From Linum tenue (taxonomy: Eukaryota > Streptophyta > Magnoliopsida > Malpighiales > Linaceae): a DNA stretch of 64,000 bases. A model generated the notes under the pieces. The model worked only from the letters and a program-made list of their open reading frames with translations. It was not told the origin of the DNA and made no database searches. The DNA is taken from NCBI GenBank assembly GCA_946122785.1, contig CAMGYJ010000009.1, positions 9,640,937 through 9,704,936 on the forward strand, given 5' to 3'. The translations under genes were made by a program, and so were the position numbers. Positions 45,915 through 57,050 of this stretch are shown here, one piece after another. The first letter of the stretch is position 1; every line of letters starts with the position of its first letter.

Positions 45915-46352
45915 AATGCCAGTCAATTGATACCAATAAGAGGGCACCCAACAAATACAGCAACAAGAGCAATCCAATGACATCAACTCAACCAAGCTGC
46001 AAGAACAAATGGAGACAAGCGGCAAGGACGGAGCAAAGATGAGCCAAGAAACTTCTCACCTTGCACGAGCACCCAACTCCACAAACAAAGCAGCACACGC
46101 ACGTTGTCGAATCAACATCACCCAATCTAAGCCCGAGGCTCTGATACCATGTTAAAATACGCAAGAAAAGAAGACGACACCAAGGTTTTGAATGACAAAA
46201 CTTCTGATGTCCATACTTTAAAAAATTATATCAAAATATTTGTTTTAATTAATTATTAATGTCTATATAAAAATAAAAATAAATTATCTAATTAAAATGA
46301 TGAAATCTACACTAAATCAGATTAAGAGTGAAAGTTAAAATTTGGCACTTTA

Positions 46353-46773
46353 CATACGTTTGGTATAAATGAATTCCATAAGTTTTGAGGAATTCATTTG
46401 GAAATGAAATATTTTTGTGTTTGGTATTTAAAAGAATTCATTTTCAATTCTAAATTTTGAATTCTATGGAATTGGAACTAGTTATAGCAATTTCGAGGAA
46501 TTGAGATGGAATTTCCAAATGAATTCCACAAGTATTTACTAATTATAATAGAATGACATAATTATCTTCTTTTATTAACTAAATTACTTATACAAATGAC
46601 ATACCTAACACAAGAATTCATTTGACAATGAATTCTACACTGCAATTCATTTTATTTCTAAATATTTGAATATGACATACCAAACACAAGATTTCATTTG
46701 ACAATGAATTCTACATGGTAATTCATTTCACAATGAAATGAATTCTCGATTCATTTGTTACCAAACGGTCTAT
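46353..46773. mobile_element. Tourist-like MITE, 421 bp, inserted in the second copia LTR
   Basis: Interrupts the LTR sequence 'TGGCACTTTA..GTATTCTACA' that is continuous in unit 1 (about 45128-45140). Flanking duplication is TTA (46350-46352 and 46774-46776). The ends share TACGTTTGGTA.AAATGAAT and its inverted form, and the body repeats GAATTCATTT words in both orientations. Its absence from unit 1 dates it after the tandem duplication. Confidence 0.8.
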
Positions 46774-47087
46774 TAGTATTCTACACTGCTTATTAGAGTA
46801 AAATTCATTTTGGTGGGGCTAAAATGCTAAAATCTACCCAAATTTTAGAACTTTTGACATTCCCTTGTTCTGAGAATAGAGAGTTTAGTAATTGAATATG
46901 CTAAAAAATTACTGAATTTTAATACTTCCTGAGTTTTAAGAAAAAACAACAAGTTCGTAGAATGTGAAAGAAAATGTACATGAAATATATAAGATGATGC
47001 AACTAGATATTGAAACTATGGATTAGAGCAAATTAGAGAATATATTCCCGTCCTACTATGACATGTAGTCAGGTCGCCACAGGGCAG

Positions 47088-47593
47088 GAGAAAATAGGTG
47101 CTAGATGATTTCCAGAGCGAAGAAAGACTCATATGGCGTTAGCTTGTCAAAAGACCTCCACTCCTTGACAATTCCTAGTATAAACATTAATTTAACCGAT
47201 TGGAGCTCAACAAAGAACAAACCCAAAGTCAACAAGGGAATCCACTCAAGGGCAGCTCTTCCTTGCCTTTTCCAATTTGGTATCAGCCTTCCAAATGCGA
47301 TGCAATTGAAAACAATGAAATGCAAAATTTGGTGCCTAGGCAACTAAGGACAATATTCATCCAGAGAACAGAACAACGCTGGTTGTCGCAACAAAAACTG
47401 ATGGGAGCATCTCCAACTGTCCAATCTTGGAGCTAACTAAAGACACTGAAACCTCAGCCCTCAGTCTCACTACAATAATGTTCTTTCATTGGGTATATCA
47501 CCAAAATTGGAACACTTCTTCTCATGTCCTCCTTGGAAATCTTCCACACATGCGAATCCAGAAACGACAGCTCTACAATGGCCTTGCAGGCTG
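47088..47593. other. Unassigned sequence upstream of the CASP-like gene
   Basis: No recognised gene. The minus-strand frame 47101-47343 is not similar to anything I know. Confidence 0.4.
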
Positions 47594-47600
47594 TATATAA
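47594..47600 (+). promoter_or_regulatory. TATA box of the CASP-like gene
   Basis: TATATAA lies 117 bp before the ATG at 47717, leaving a leader of roughly 85-90 bp. It is followed by a purine-rich leader (GTTGAGAGAGAGCAAGG). Confidence 0.6.
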
Positions 47601-47716
47601 ACTGGTAGTCATCGTCCCACTGAACAATCACTGTAACTAAAAAGGAACAAAAGAAACCCAGTTGAGAGAGAGCAAGGAGACGATTACATTACATACCTAT
47701 CTTTTCAAAACCCAAA

Positions 47717-48407
47717 ATGGCTTCACAACGCCAATGGACCGTCGTCCTGGTTCTGAGGCTCAGCACTCTGTTCATTCTGGTAGCCTCTGTTCTTGTTCTG
47801 GTCTTCAACACCGTTAAAGTCCCCTTCGATGTCAGGAACTTATCCCTCAACGAGTTCAATCCCACCAAGCTCACTTTCAAAGACCTCATCGCTTTCAAGT
47901 ACAGAAAATTTACAGTTTTACACCTTATGGTATTTTTTTTTCTTCTTCCAAATTTCAGGTCAATATTGTACCCATCATTTCCCCCTCCTGTGGATTTAAT
48001 GCAGGTACTTGCTTGCTGTTGCCATTATCGGAGCGGTCTACACGATTGTTCAGCTGCCTTTGGCAATCTACCACGTAGCCACCGGAAAGAGGCTGTCCCG
48101 TAAAGAATGCATGCCAGAGTTCGATTTCTATGGCGACAAGCTGGTGAGCTACCTGCTGGCGACGGCGGTGGGAGCTGGGTTCCTGGTGTGCGCGGATCTG
48201 AAGGTGAACCTGGATAAGATGCTTAAGACGCTTGAAGATGCAAACACAGCTGGGCTGGGTGATTCCAGGGAGAACTACGACAAGTTCTTCAATATGGGGT
48301 TCTTAGCCACCACGCTGCTTTTCTTGGCTTTTGTTTGCATGGCTGTCGTCTCCGTGCTCTCTTCGATTAACCGCAACCACGATAGAACTAGGTCCATCTT
48401 TGGCTGA
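47717..48407 (+). CDS. CASPL: CASP-like membrane protein (CASPL, probably 4D type), 194 aa, 2 exons
   Basis: Exons 47717-47898 and 48005-48407 with a 106-bp GT-AG intron, 195 codons including the stop. Four hydrophobic segments lie at about 10-30, 62-84, 107-125 and 159-182 with short cytosolic ends, the topology of the CASP/MARVEL-like family (DUF588). The conserved Arg in TM1 (R14) and Asp at the end of TM3 (D125) are present. The FDFYGDKLVSYLLAT segment is typical of CASPL group 4D. CASPs make scaffold domains in the plasma membrane, best known from the Casparian strip; most CASPLs, including this group, have no proven task. No lesion; a TATA box lies upstream. Confidence 0.93.
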
Positions 48408-49879
48408 GAGTCTAACGATCTCTTGAACAGAGGCATACAGAGTTGGATCAGGCATAAGTCTAGGTTCTTCCTGGGACTTGAGATGCTTTACATTTAATTT
48501 TTCCTTCCTGCAGCAGTGGCTTTAAACATTCCATTTCAGTTTGTTCCTTACAATGCAAGATTTGAATTGTAGGTTCTTCATTACCATTTTTTCTTTCTTG
48601 GTATTGTATTTTCTTGATTAATGAAATAATAAGAAAAGAGAAGAATTTGTTCAGGATTAGGGAAGGACGAGCATGACTGCTGATTAGACATTACAGACAA
48701 CAACGTATCAGCTTGCATTACAACATACCTCTATATGACAATGTACAATGATCAGATTGCACAGAAACAGTTTCCCGAAGCTCGAACATGGCTCCAGCCC
48801 CAATTCCTTTTCTGGCTTTTCTGATCAACCCAAAGCTGATCCTCTTAGTTCAAGCGACAACAAATTTACTTCAGAGGTAGGCAAGTAGGAATTTAATATG
48901 GGCAGAGGAAGAAGACATGAAGGTCAGGGTTCTGGAAAGTGAAGATATGGAATCTAAAGCCACTTTCAGCATCTTCTGTGGACAACCTGGTCTCGCCATC
49001 TCTTTTACCTGAGACCAACCATCCAATTGAAATCGTCGCAGCTGCTGCTTCAGCTTCCTGGGTAACTGACAATCACAAATGGTGAAGCTTACTACACCTA
49101 CATAAAACCGGATTCCCATTTAAGGGTACCTATAAAGAATGAAGACCAGCAGCATTGAAGAAGTGCAAAGATTCTAAAGAAACGATGGTCCGTGGCATCG
49201 GCATTGGATCCTTCCTTTCTAGTCTATTTCTATACTTTATAGTTTCTTGGGAAAATGGCAAACCAGATGATCTACCAGTTGCTAGATTCTTAGACAGTGT
49301 AGTAGTTTGTCTACCACATTACAGGAGTAAAAGACTGACCAATTGCGATGAAAAATATAAACTGTCGATTCCATAAAGGGTTGTTTTTGCTTCCCTGTCC
49401 ATACCCTGGTCACCAAATTCTAGTTTCCCACTTGTACAATTCCAAAGCGTATTTGCCAGCTACCATTCTCAACAACGTTTCTCAGCCCAATGTTCAGTCG
49501 ATCATAAACTAAACAACGGAGAAAAGATTCAAACTTTATTTCCTCCCCTAAAACCTTTCTTTCATCCCCCTATTAGTAAGAATCGTTTTGAAACTTCAAC
49601 AGGAAGGAGATTTCAGAGAACCCAGAAAGAAAATGAAGCTAAAATGATCAAACGGTGGAGAGGCTTGAGTACCTTCTACGAATCAGTGGGCACTTCCAAA
49701 TTCAACAACAGAATTTGGAGCTGCGGATACATATTGGTGACAGTCGTGAGAGAAAAACAAATAGCGGCCAGCGGTGGCGGGAGGGAGGGACCAATTCGTT
49801 CCCCGGCGAGGCTACGAACGGAACTGAAAGGAACCTGAATCTAATAGGAATCCTCCCCTGTTCGCTTTTTTATGTCTGA
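48408..49879. other. 3' UTR of the CASP-like gene and unassigned sequence
   Basis: The first ~230 bp are probably the 3' UTR, with AATGAAATAATAAG near 48620. A minus-strand frame (48871-49119) and a GC-richer block at 49660-49845 could be parts of a minus-strand gene, but no family signature is visible and I could not link them by splice sites. Confidence 0.4.
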
Positions 49880-51663
49880 CTAGATAATTGGCCCGAGCGT
49901 TGCTTCGGGATTTTGTACAATTTTATTTTTGAGATTTTTGTATGTGTTGTGATATTTAGTTTTGTAAATGAACATTTTATACTTATGGTCTAAATCATTT
50001 AAGGACGAAATTATTTAATATAGCGAACCATGCAATGTTTAATTTATAAAAGTTGGTCGTCATGTGTCTTTTTTACTTCTCTGATACATTTCAAATTCGA
50101 ATGCGTTGTAACTAATAAAATATTATTAAATGCTTAGTCTATAAATATGCTACACAAATGCTAAACTATGATAGTTCTTTTTAAGTAAGACTCAAAATAC
50201 ATATTTACATGATAATTACTTAATGAGTTTATACTTTTCCTAACTTCGCCTTGATATTTTTTTAATAGAAGACTATCTATTACTTTAAATTTGGATAACA
50301 TGTGTCATTCTACAAATATTGTGTAAAAGTATACCTATTATTTTCTTAATGTTAATCACTTAATCTTAATCCACAAATCCTCTTTCCTCTTCCTAATGGC
50401 ATAACTTCATAAGTTCCATTCTCTTGCATTATTCACCAAGACCAATGACTTCCCACTACACGTGGATAAGATGAATAATTGATGGCAACAAATGTCACTT
50501 GATTAGTTCCATAACCTTTTCTCTTGTCCACTGTTGTTCTCCTTGTTGTCATTTTGCAGATTGCAACTCCATTCCCATGCAGTTCTCTTTTAATCACTTC
50601 TAAGTCTCCCTGCCTTCAAAAAATTAGTAGCTTACCCTTGATCTCTTTTATTGAGATTAAATCCATAACTTCGATCACCTCCCAACTTGTACCTGATTGG
50701 CAGCATCAAGAGTTCTAAATGAATTAAAGAGAGAATACTTGCTCCTGGTCCCTATCCTCTTCATCTTCCTGTCAAACTTGTCGGCCAACTTGTGGGGGTT
50801 TCTTCAAATTACTCTCTTCTTCTAATTACTTGCCCTCTTTTTATGATTACGCAATCCCATCTGCAAGAAAACAGAGTGCCCATAGTTCGCAATTATCCAC
50901 AATGTCTATTGAAAAGCTTTTGGGGAAGGGACTATGAAGCGGCTGGAAAATTCATTATTCAACGACGACAGTCAATTAATTGAACATGCAACCCACTGAA
51001 GAGTTAAGGGATCGATTGGAATCGGTGACGGCCGTGAAACCTTCGAATTGCCCTTCTCTTCCCCTGCCTCGCTGATTCTATGATATCTTCGATAATTATT
51101 GCCAGAACTGTTGGGTGGCTGTTGCCGTTTGGGGAGGAGGTTGCGTCAAAGTAAAGAGGCACAGAGCGGCAGAAGGAGTGGAACGCCGGCGCTTCGATTC
51201 ACCGGGTCCAAGGGATCGACAAAATCCATATCGGGCCCTAGGAATCTTGCCGCTTCGTTGTTCCGGAGGTACCGCTGCGATTGTCGAATAGTCCATCTAA
51301 CGGAACGCCGGGGCAGAGGGGGGAGAATGGGTTGCCGGCGCTTCGAGCTGGGGAGAACAGGACATCGATCCACGGAGGGGCAGAAGGAATGGGGTAAAGG
51401 GGATGAAAATCGAAATTAATTGCTTCTTCGATATTGGTGTCTGGCTTTCTCCGCTTGCTTCTTCCAGATCCAACCCTTCTCTGCTTACAATCATCACTCG
51501 ATTCCACCGGGAAGGGAAACAACTTGCGTAGCCGCCAGGCAGTCTACGCGGGGATCAAAGTAAGAAACGGTGGGGAAAAGGGCCACAGAAGGCTTACGGT
51601 ACACCCGACCGTAGCCTACTGGACCCCTTAAGTATGCTTGCGGCTTTATTATACTAATAGTGA
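49880..51663 (-). mobile_element. Non-autonomous Helitron, 1784 bp
   Basis: Read on the minus strand it starts TCACTATTAGTATAAT (at 51663) and ends with the hairpin CCCGAAGCAACGCTCGGG, eight bases, then CTAG (49880-49883). It is preceded by A and followed by T, the A/T insertion site of Helitrons. The 5' end sequence recurs in the element at 55643-56152. The interior (about 50500-51640) is GC-richer with repeated GCCGGCGCTTCGA words at 51186 and 51335 and may be captured host sequence. No Rep/helicase coding is present. Confidence 0.7.
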
Positions 51664-52199
51664 TAGGCTATCGTCACTATGGGCCTCGTCTTAAGTCGAT
51701 ACTCGATAATTTAGTTTGATATTGGCCCAGAGTTTATAAGTGAGGGTCATATGACTCGTATTAAAGTGAAAACTGAAAAGGTTTGGTTTTTTTTTTTGGC
51801 AAAATACACATAATAGCCTTTTTGTGAAAAATACACAAAATGTTTAATTCCGTTCAATACATTGACGGAGTCATCTTTGACGCTGATTGGAGTCATGTTC
51901 TGATGATGTGGCGACATTTTGGGATTTTTCCACAAATATCACTAAAAAAAATAAAATTCCAAAAATACCACCTTTTTCCGAAAATCGCTTGGGGATGGCG
52001 CGGTATTTGATGAAAACCGCATTGACATGGAACGGTCTGATAAACCGCGTCGGGACGCAGCAGTTTACATGCAAACTGCATGCCCCCCTACGGTTTGTAT
52101 GTATATAACTTGTTTTCGTGAACACAAAACAATAAATTTAGATTATTTTTCGTGAATAAAAAATAATAACCAATGGCTCTGATTCATCGAAATATATTG
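51664..52199. other. Unassigned sequence
   Basis: No gene recognised. 52000-52090 contains imperfect inverted 'AAACCGC/GCGGTTT'-like words. Confidence 0.4.
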
Positions 52200-52583
52200 A
52201 AGTGCAAAAACCAAGTGTGAACACAGGCGTACACTAGCCTACTGTATGCCCGTTGAGTTTTTCTATTTAGACAATGAATTAACAGGAGTTTGAGGCATGA
52301 TACTACTATGCCCTAACTCCTAATGCATGAATCTCAGTCCCCCCAAAGCATGAGATTCGTTTAGTCTTGAAAAGAAAATCAGCAATTCTTATTACTCGAA
52401 ATTATCAATGATTTTCATTTTAAGATTGAACCAATCTCATGGTTTGGGTTAGAAAATTAGGGACTAGGGTTCACCCAGTATAAGTAAGGGTATAGTATCA
52501 TGCCCCAAAATCCGGTCAATTCATGATCTAAATAGCAAAACTCAACGGGGCGTATGGTAGATTGCCGTACGTTAGCCTTTGCC
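52200..52583. mobile_element. Foldback MITE with ~150-bp inverted arms
   Basis: The left arm (about 52225-52360) and the reverse complement of the right arm (about 52440-52583) share TACGCCCCGTTGAGTTTT-type, AGGCATGATACTA-type and CATGAGATT-type words in order. It is joined to a (TA)n tract at 52584-52593. A half copy lies at 53017-53186. Confidence 0.7.
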
Positions 52584-52593
52584 ATATATATAT

Positions 52594-52999
52594 GGTGGCG
52601 TCTTTGGTGCACCCACTTTTTGGGTGCATTCAATGAACTCGCCTCATAATCGTTATTTCTAGCATGCAATTCATGTCAAAACGGTATCAATCATCGCTTA
52701 TGATATTATGACAAGAAACACATGAATTTTCAAAAAGCTCATTCAAGATTTACTTTAATTTGAAGGATTTAAGATTTAGGATTTAGGGTTAGGGTTTAGA
52801 TTTACAATTTGGGGGTTTGGGTTGGAATTCAAAACTGAAGGTTAAATGGTTAGAAAAATGGATTGATTAGTTATGATTCTATATTATATCATCATATTAG
52901 ATCAATTTTACCAATTACATTTAAGAGTTTGATGTATTGTCGTCACTTTTAGAGTTGATCAATGCACCCAAAAAAGTGAGTGCACCGAAGTAGCCGCCA
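52594..52999. mobile_element. (TA)n-associated MITE, complete copy 1
   Basis: Starts GGTGGCGTCTTTGGTGCACC and ends with the inverted form GTGCACCGAAGTAGCCGCCA. Both sides lie against TA tracts. The interior shares the AGATTTACTTTAATTTGAAG segment with copies at 20076 and 53187. Confidence 0.8.
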
Positions 53000-53016
53000 A
53001 TATATATATATATATA

Positions 53017-53186
53017 TGGCAAAGGCTAGCGTACGCCCGGGCGTACCTTAGTCTACCGTACGCCCGTTGAGTTTTACTATTTAGATCATGAATTAACCGG
53101 AGTTTTTGGCATGATACTATACCCTAACCTCTAATGGATAAACCCCAGTCCTTAATTTTCTAACCCAACTCATGAGATTCATTTAA
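53017..53186. mobile_element. Half copy of the foldback MITE
   Basis: Starts TGGCAAAGGCTAGCGTACG directly after a TA tract and matches the arms of 52200-52583. It is cut off at 53186 where the next MITE begins. Confidence 0.7.
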
Positions 53187-53598
53187 GTGACGTCTTCGGT
53201 GCACTCACTTTTTTGGGTGCATTCAGTGCACCCGCTTCATAACCGTCATTTTAAACATGCGATTTATGTCAAAATGATGTCAATCATCACTTATGATGTG
53301 ATGAACAATAACGCACATGAATTTGCACAAAAAACCATTAAAGATTTACTTTAATTTGAAGGATTAGAGTTTAGAGATTTAGGATTAGGGTTAGGGTTTA
53401 TAATTTGGTGTTTACGGATAGAACTCAAAAGTGAAGGTCTAGGGCTTAGGGTTATCCACTAATCAGTTGTTATCATATGTTATATCATCATATTACACTA
53501 ATTCTACATCTTAAAATTCAAAATTTGACACCTTAAGACTAGTTTTTGAGTTGGGTGCATTGAACGCACTCATTTTTGTGAGTGCACCGAAGTAGTCA

Positions 53599-53600
<2 letters not shown>
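53187..53600. mobile_element. (TA)n-associated MITE, complete copy 2
   Basis: Starts GTGACGTCTTCGGTGCACTC and ends GAGTGCACCGAAGTAGTCAC, inverted repeats of ~45 bp. The right end lies on a (TA)n tract; the left end lies inside the foldback half copy. Confidence 0.8.

Positions 53601-53642
<42 letters not shown>
53601..53642. repeat. (TA)n microsatellite
   Basis: About 21 uninterrupted AT dinucleotides next to the right end of the MITE. Confidence 0.95.
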
Positions 53643-53645
<3 letters not shown>

Positions 53646-55642
53646 GGTCACACTCGTATGCGACAGGATCTATGCACCGTTGATCTAATCTAACGGCATT
53701 GATTAATGCTAATTAAATTATTTATTATTTACAATATTAAAATAATTAGTTAGTCTCATTATTTTTTCATACGTACTATTTAGTACCTATACATATTTTT
53801 CATTTCCTTTTATATTTTGTACCTAATTTTCTTCTAATTGTAACTTAAACACCCATTGTTTGTCCATCAAATTGTATTTTCTATCTTCTATCTCTTCACA
53901 TTGTAAAATTGACGAAATCACCTCCTTCCCCATTGACCCATCATCACGTCCCCCTAGCCATCGCAAATCCCCAGATTTGCTTACATCTGGTCCTCTCTCT
54001 GTATATTGATCCGTTTGGGGATTAAATAAGAGACACTACCAAAACGGAGAAGAAAGGTCACTGCCGAAACGCCTCCACAGAAAATCTATGGCGTTGCCCT
54101 AACATTTTCATCGGATCCATGATGCCGAAACGCGTCCTCTTGTACCTGATCTTCGTCCGAGATAGAGTCCAACATCGCGATGGTTGGCTTGTTAGGCTCG
54201 AGTGCTCCGCCACGCAAAGCTGAGATTGTGGAGGAGGATGAACCGGATATTTGTGCTGCAGCTGCCGATGATAACAACGCCTAGGAGACTGATGAGCCCG
54301 AAGGAAAAATTCTACAAGTTTGAAAAGGTATGAAACTCCATCCCTTCTTCTATTTTGGGTTTCTTTGCGCTGATTCCTATCCGTATGCCTTCTTCTATTT
54401 TGGGTTTCATTGCTCTGATTCCTATTTGTTATTTGCGTAATGAACAATGTTACTGGCAGCTCGCTAAGGCCGGAGCCAAGCTTCATCGCATCGCTAAGAA
54501 AGTGGTCGTACTTGTGCTTCCTGCAGTTGGCCAGCTTCTTCGCAATAGCCGGGAGAAAAATAAGGTTTAATCACTGGTTTGATGTTGGTGAAGCAGCGAT
54601 GGAGGTCGATGGTGATTGAGCTAATAATCGAAGACGACGCTGCCCTTGTATCATAGACGAAATTAGGGTTCACATCTAGTTCCTCATATATCTCCCCTGC
54701 GTAAGATTGTGATTTCGCTCTGTTTTTCTATCTGTTTCGATCGAATATTTCCTTTTTAGATCTGCGATTTTAGGTTTTCTATAGTGATGAGTATAAAATC
54801 TTCTGTGTTTCATGTCGATTATGGATCTTACTATCAGTCGAACTAGCAAGTTGATGATGTGGGCACTAAGTACTTGCTAAATAAACAAGGCTTTAGAGTT
54901 AGTAGTCTTCCGGTCCCTCTATCTGGAATAATGTACTTGTTTACTTACTATTCCATCCTTTCCCAATTATTGCAGCTTCAGAATGGAAGGACAGGGACGG
55001 ATGTTGAGATTGGAGCCAATAGTTTGGCTGGCAGGGGCAAGTCAGAATTGATTTATGCCAGCAATCTTCTTTATTTACTCAAGTCGTCTTTAAGAGGTGA
55101 GCTCTTGTAGGTTGAGTTATGATGATTTGTGAGTATGGTTGACTTAAGTTCTAGTCCTTACGATGTTCCTGTCATTTTTTGTTATTCTCAACAGTTGGCT
55201 AACTGCTTCTTCATTTCCATTTATATTGAAGCTGGATCCCTTTAGTATACTATTCTTTCAGTAACACCTCCTTTCCATTTAATGTGATATTTTATTTGCC
55301 ATAAAACACTTTGAGATGTTGAGGTCATGTCATAGTATTAGAGAGCTCTGGATGTGATTTTGAGGATGTGAATATCCTTCGTTTTCCTTTTCCAACATTT
55401 GGGCGAAGTGTTGAAAGTCTTCTGATTATAGCTGCTTGTCAATTCATGCGCAGTGGTTTGGCGGTTTGTTAAGCTGCAAATTAGGCGCTACTAATTGTGG
55501 TCTCTGGAACAGTTGACAGTCACTTAGGTGGTAATGAAAGTGACAGAATATTAAATTCGCGGAAACAAATAAATAGAATACAAGTGGTGAAAGCACAAAC
55601 ACGTTTAAGAAAGAGGGAAATGGCACTTTCTCTGATTAATTA
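53643..55642. other. Unassigned sequence with possible gene relics
   Basis: Two kilobases without a recognisable gene. A ~45-bp segment around TTCTTCTATTTTGGGTTTC is tandemly duplicated at 54342-54430. Frames at 54355-54570 and 54859-55110 have amino-acid-like composition but no family I recognise and no convincing splice structure. Confidence 0.4.
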
Positions 55643-56152
55643 CTAGGATCAATACCCGCGGCTACGCCGCGTGAACTAAAGTTGCAGCAGAATAATCATT
55701 TCGTGGGAAGCTTAGGAGACAACAAATTTGCAGCAACATAAAATTCGAGTTTTACAATCTCCTAATTCAACCTTTGGATTCTTCACCTTTTCATTCTTTG
55801 GTTGTCATTCCATAAGCAATCTTCACCTTCCAGCTAACCCCTTTGGCTTGCATAATCGCATCAACTCGTAATGTTCCTCTCCATCTGAGATTATCACCAC
55901 CAACTTTGTCCCCTTGCTGCTGTTGCTGACTTGCTACTCCTACTATTCGTTGTCAAATGTGAAGGAGGTGGTGCACCGCCACAATACATTGGCTGCATAA
56001 CGTACAAACCATCATCATGCGAATAAAAATCAGGAATGGTTTCTCAATACATAAGTAATTATAATATGAAATATGTTATTTAGGTTAACTGGAACCATGT
56101 ATTATACAGGAAGCTAATTCAGGATCTAGTATAACAATTAGACTAATAGTGA
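55643..56152 (-). mobile_element. Short Helitron-like element, about 510 bp
   Basis: Read on the minus strand, it starts TCACTATTAGTCTAAT (56152), nearly the same start as the 49880-51663 element. It ends with the hairpin CGCGGCGTAGCCGCG, about ten bases and CTAG (55643-55646) followed by T. The base before the 5' TC is G, not the usual A, so either the border or the insertion site is atypical. No Rep/helicase. Confidence 0.6.
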
Positions 56153-56795
56153 CAGCTCAACCAGCTAATGGATGAAACATTATTGAAAGAAAATATCAAG
56201 GAGAGACGGCAAAAACTCAGACTGCGCAGAATAGACAAAACAAATTGTATTGTTCTCAAGTCCCAATTTGGTTGGTACTCGGAAACCATCTTCGTGATTT
56301 GTCCATGAGTGTCAAAAAGGATCTTCAACCAATCGTGTGTTGCATCTTTTGATAAAATTTTCACATATAAGGCTTCAAGTCGAGTACAAACAAATAGGAC
56401 CTCATTGATTCAGAAGTAGCAGCGAAATAAGTGCCGGAGCTAATTACTATAACGTATAAGAGGTTCTCAATCCAAGTACACATTAAAAATAGTCCAGGAT
56501 TGGTAACGGTAAAGTTACTTATGTAAAAATGCCATGTCAAACAAACAATTATGTAAAAATCACTTTTGTAATATGCTTATTTGAGCTTTGCTCTTGCCTC
56601 AAAGAAAATGAAAAGCAGCAAGATTTTTTACCTTCTCTTGTGGTCAGATATTGCATTATGCAGCTGGATTTCTGTTTGTCCGAAAGCAACAGGCCGCAGT
56701 TACTCAGAAACCAGATGATTTGTTACTGGTCTTTGTAGAAGGGCCAACTCCTCCATCATGAACCAAACACATCTTGGGAATTGTAAACTTTAACT
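56153..56795. other. Unassigned sequence
   Basis: No gene or repeat recognised; left flank of the copia insertion. Confidence 0.4.
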
Positions 56796-56800
56796 GACTA

Positions 56801-57043
56801 TGTAAAATAGTGCGGAAACGAAGTAGATGACGATTTACGTGGTTTCCCCGAAGATCGGGACTAGTCCACGGAGAGCTAGGGCTCTCAGAGAGTTTTCACT
56901 ATATCGCAGTATTGATGAGCTGCGTTCGTGAGGTTACAGAAGAGAGGCAGCCGAGTCTTATACCTTCTACATGTAACTAGGTATAGACAACGTATTTACA
57001 CAGTAGTACACAAGAAACGTAAACAGTACAAATCAGTCCAATA
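56801..57043 (-). repeat. 3' LTR of the 57-kb copia element
   Basis: 243 bp; on the minus strand it runs from TATTGGACTG to TATTTTACA. The boundary is set by the duplication GACTA, not by a TG dinucleotide. Confidence 0.9.
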
Positions 57044-57050
57044 CGCCCCC

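Larger units (their letters stand above)
44097..47087 (-). mobile_element. Tandem array of truncated copia LTR-leader-gag units
   Basis: A ~1.22-kb unit occurs twice in direct tandem and a third time in part; the same phrase AAATATATAAGATGATGC starts at 44121, 45345 and 46983. Each unit, read on the minus strand, is an LTR, an initiator-Met primer site and the start of a copia gag that joins directly to the next LTR. Primer sites are at 44915-44926 (one base changed) and 46138-46149, and the LTRs begin with TGTTAAAATA at 44927 and 46150. Everything from mid-gag to the 3' end of the element is missing in each unit, so the array is dead. Outer boundaries are truncated on both sides. Confidence 0.8.

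Noticed and set aside
51096..51631. Cluster of overlapping frames on both strands
   Set aside because: GC-rich Helitron interior with short internal repeats; several frames are open only because of composition.
52780..53400. TTTAGGG/TTAGGG words suggesting interstitial telomere sequence
   Set aside because: Only scattered short occurrences inside MITE interiors, conserved in the copy at 20250; no array of perfect telomere repeats.
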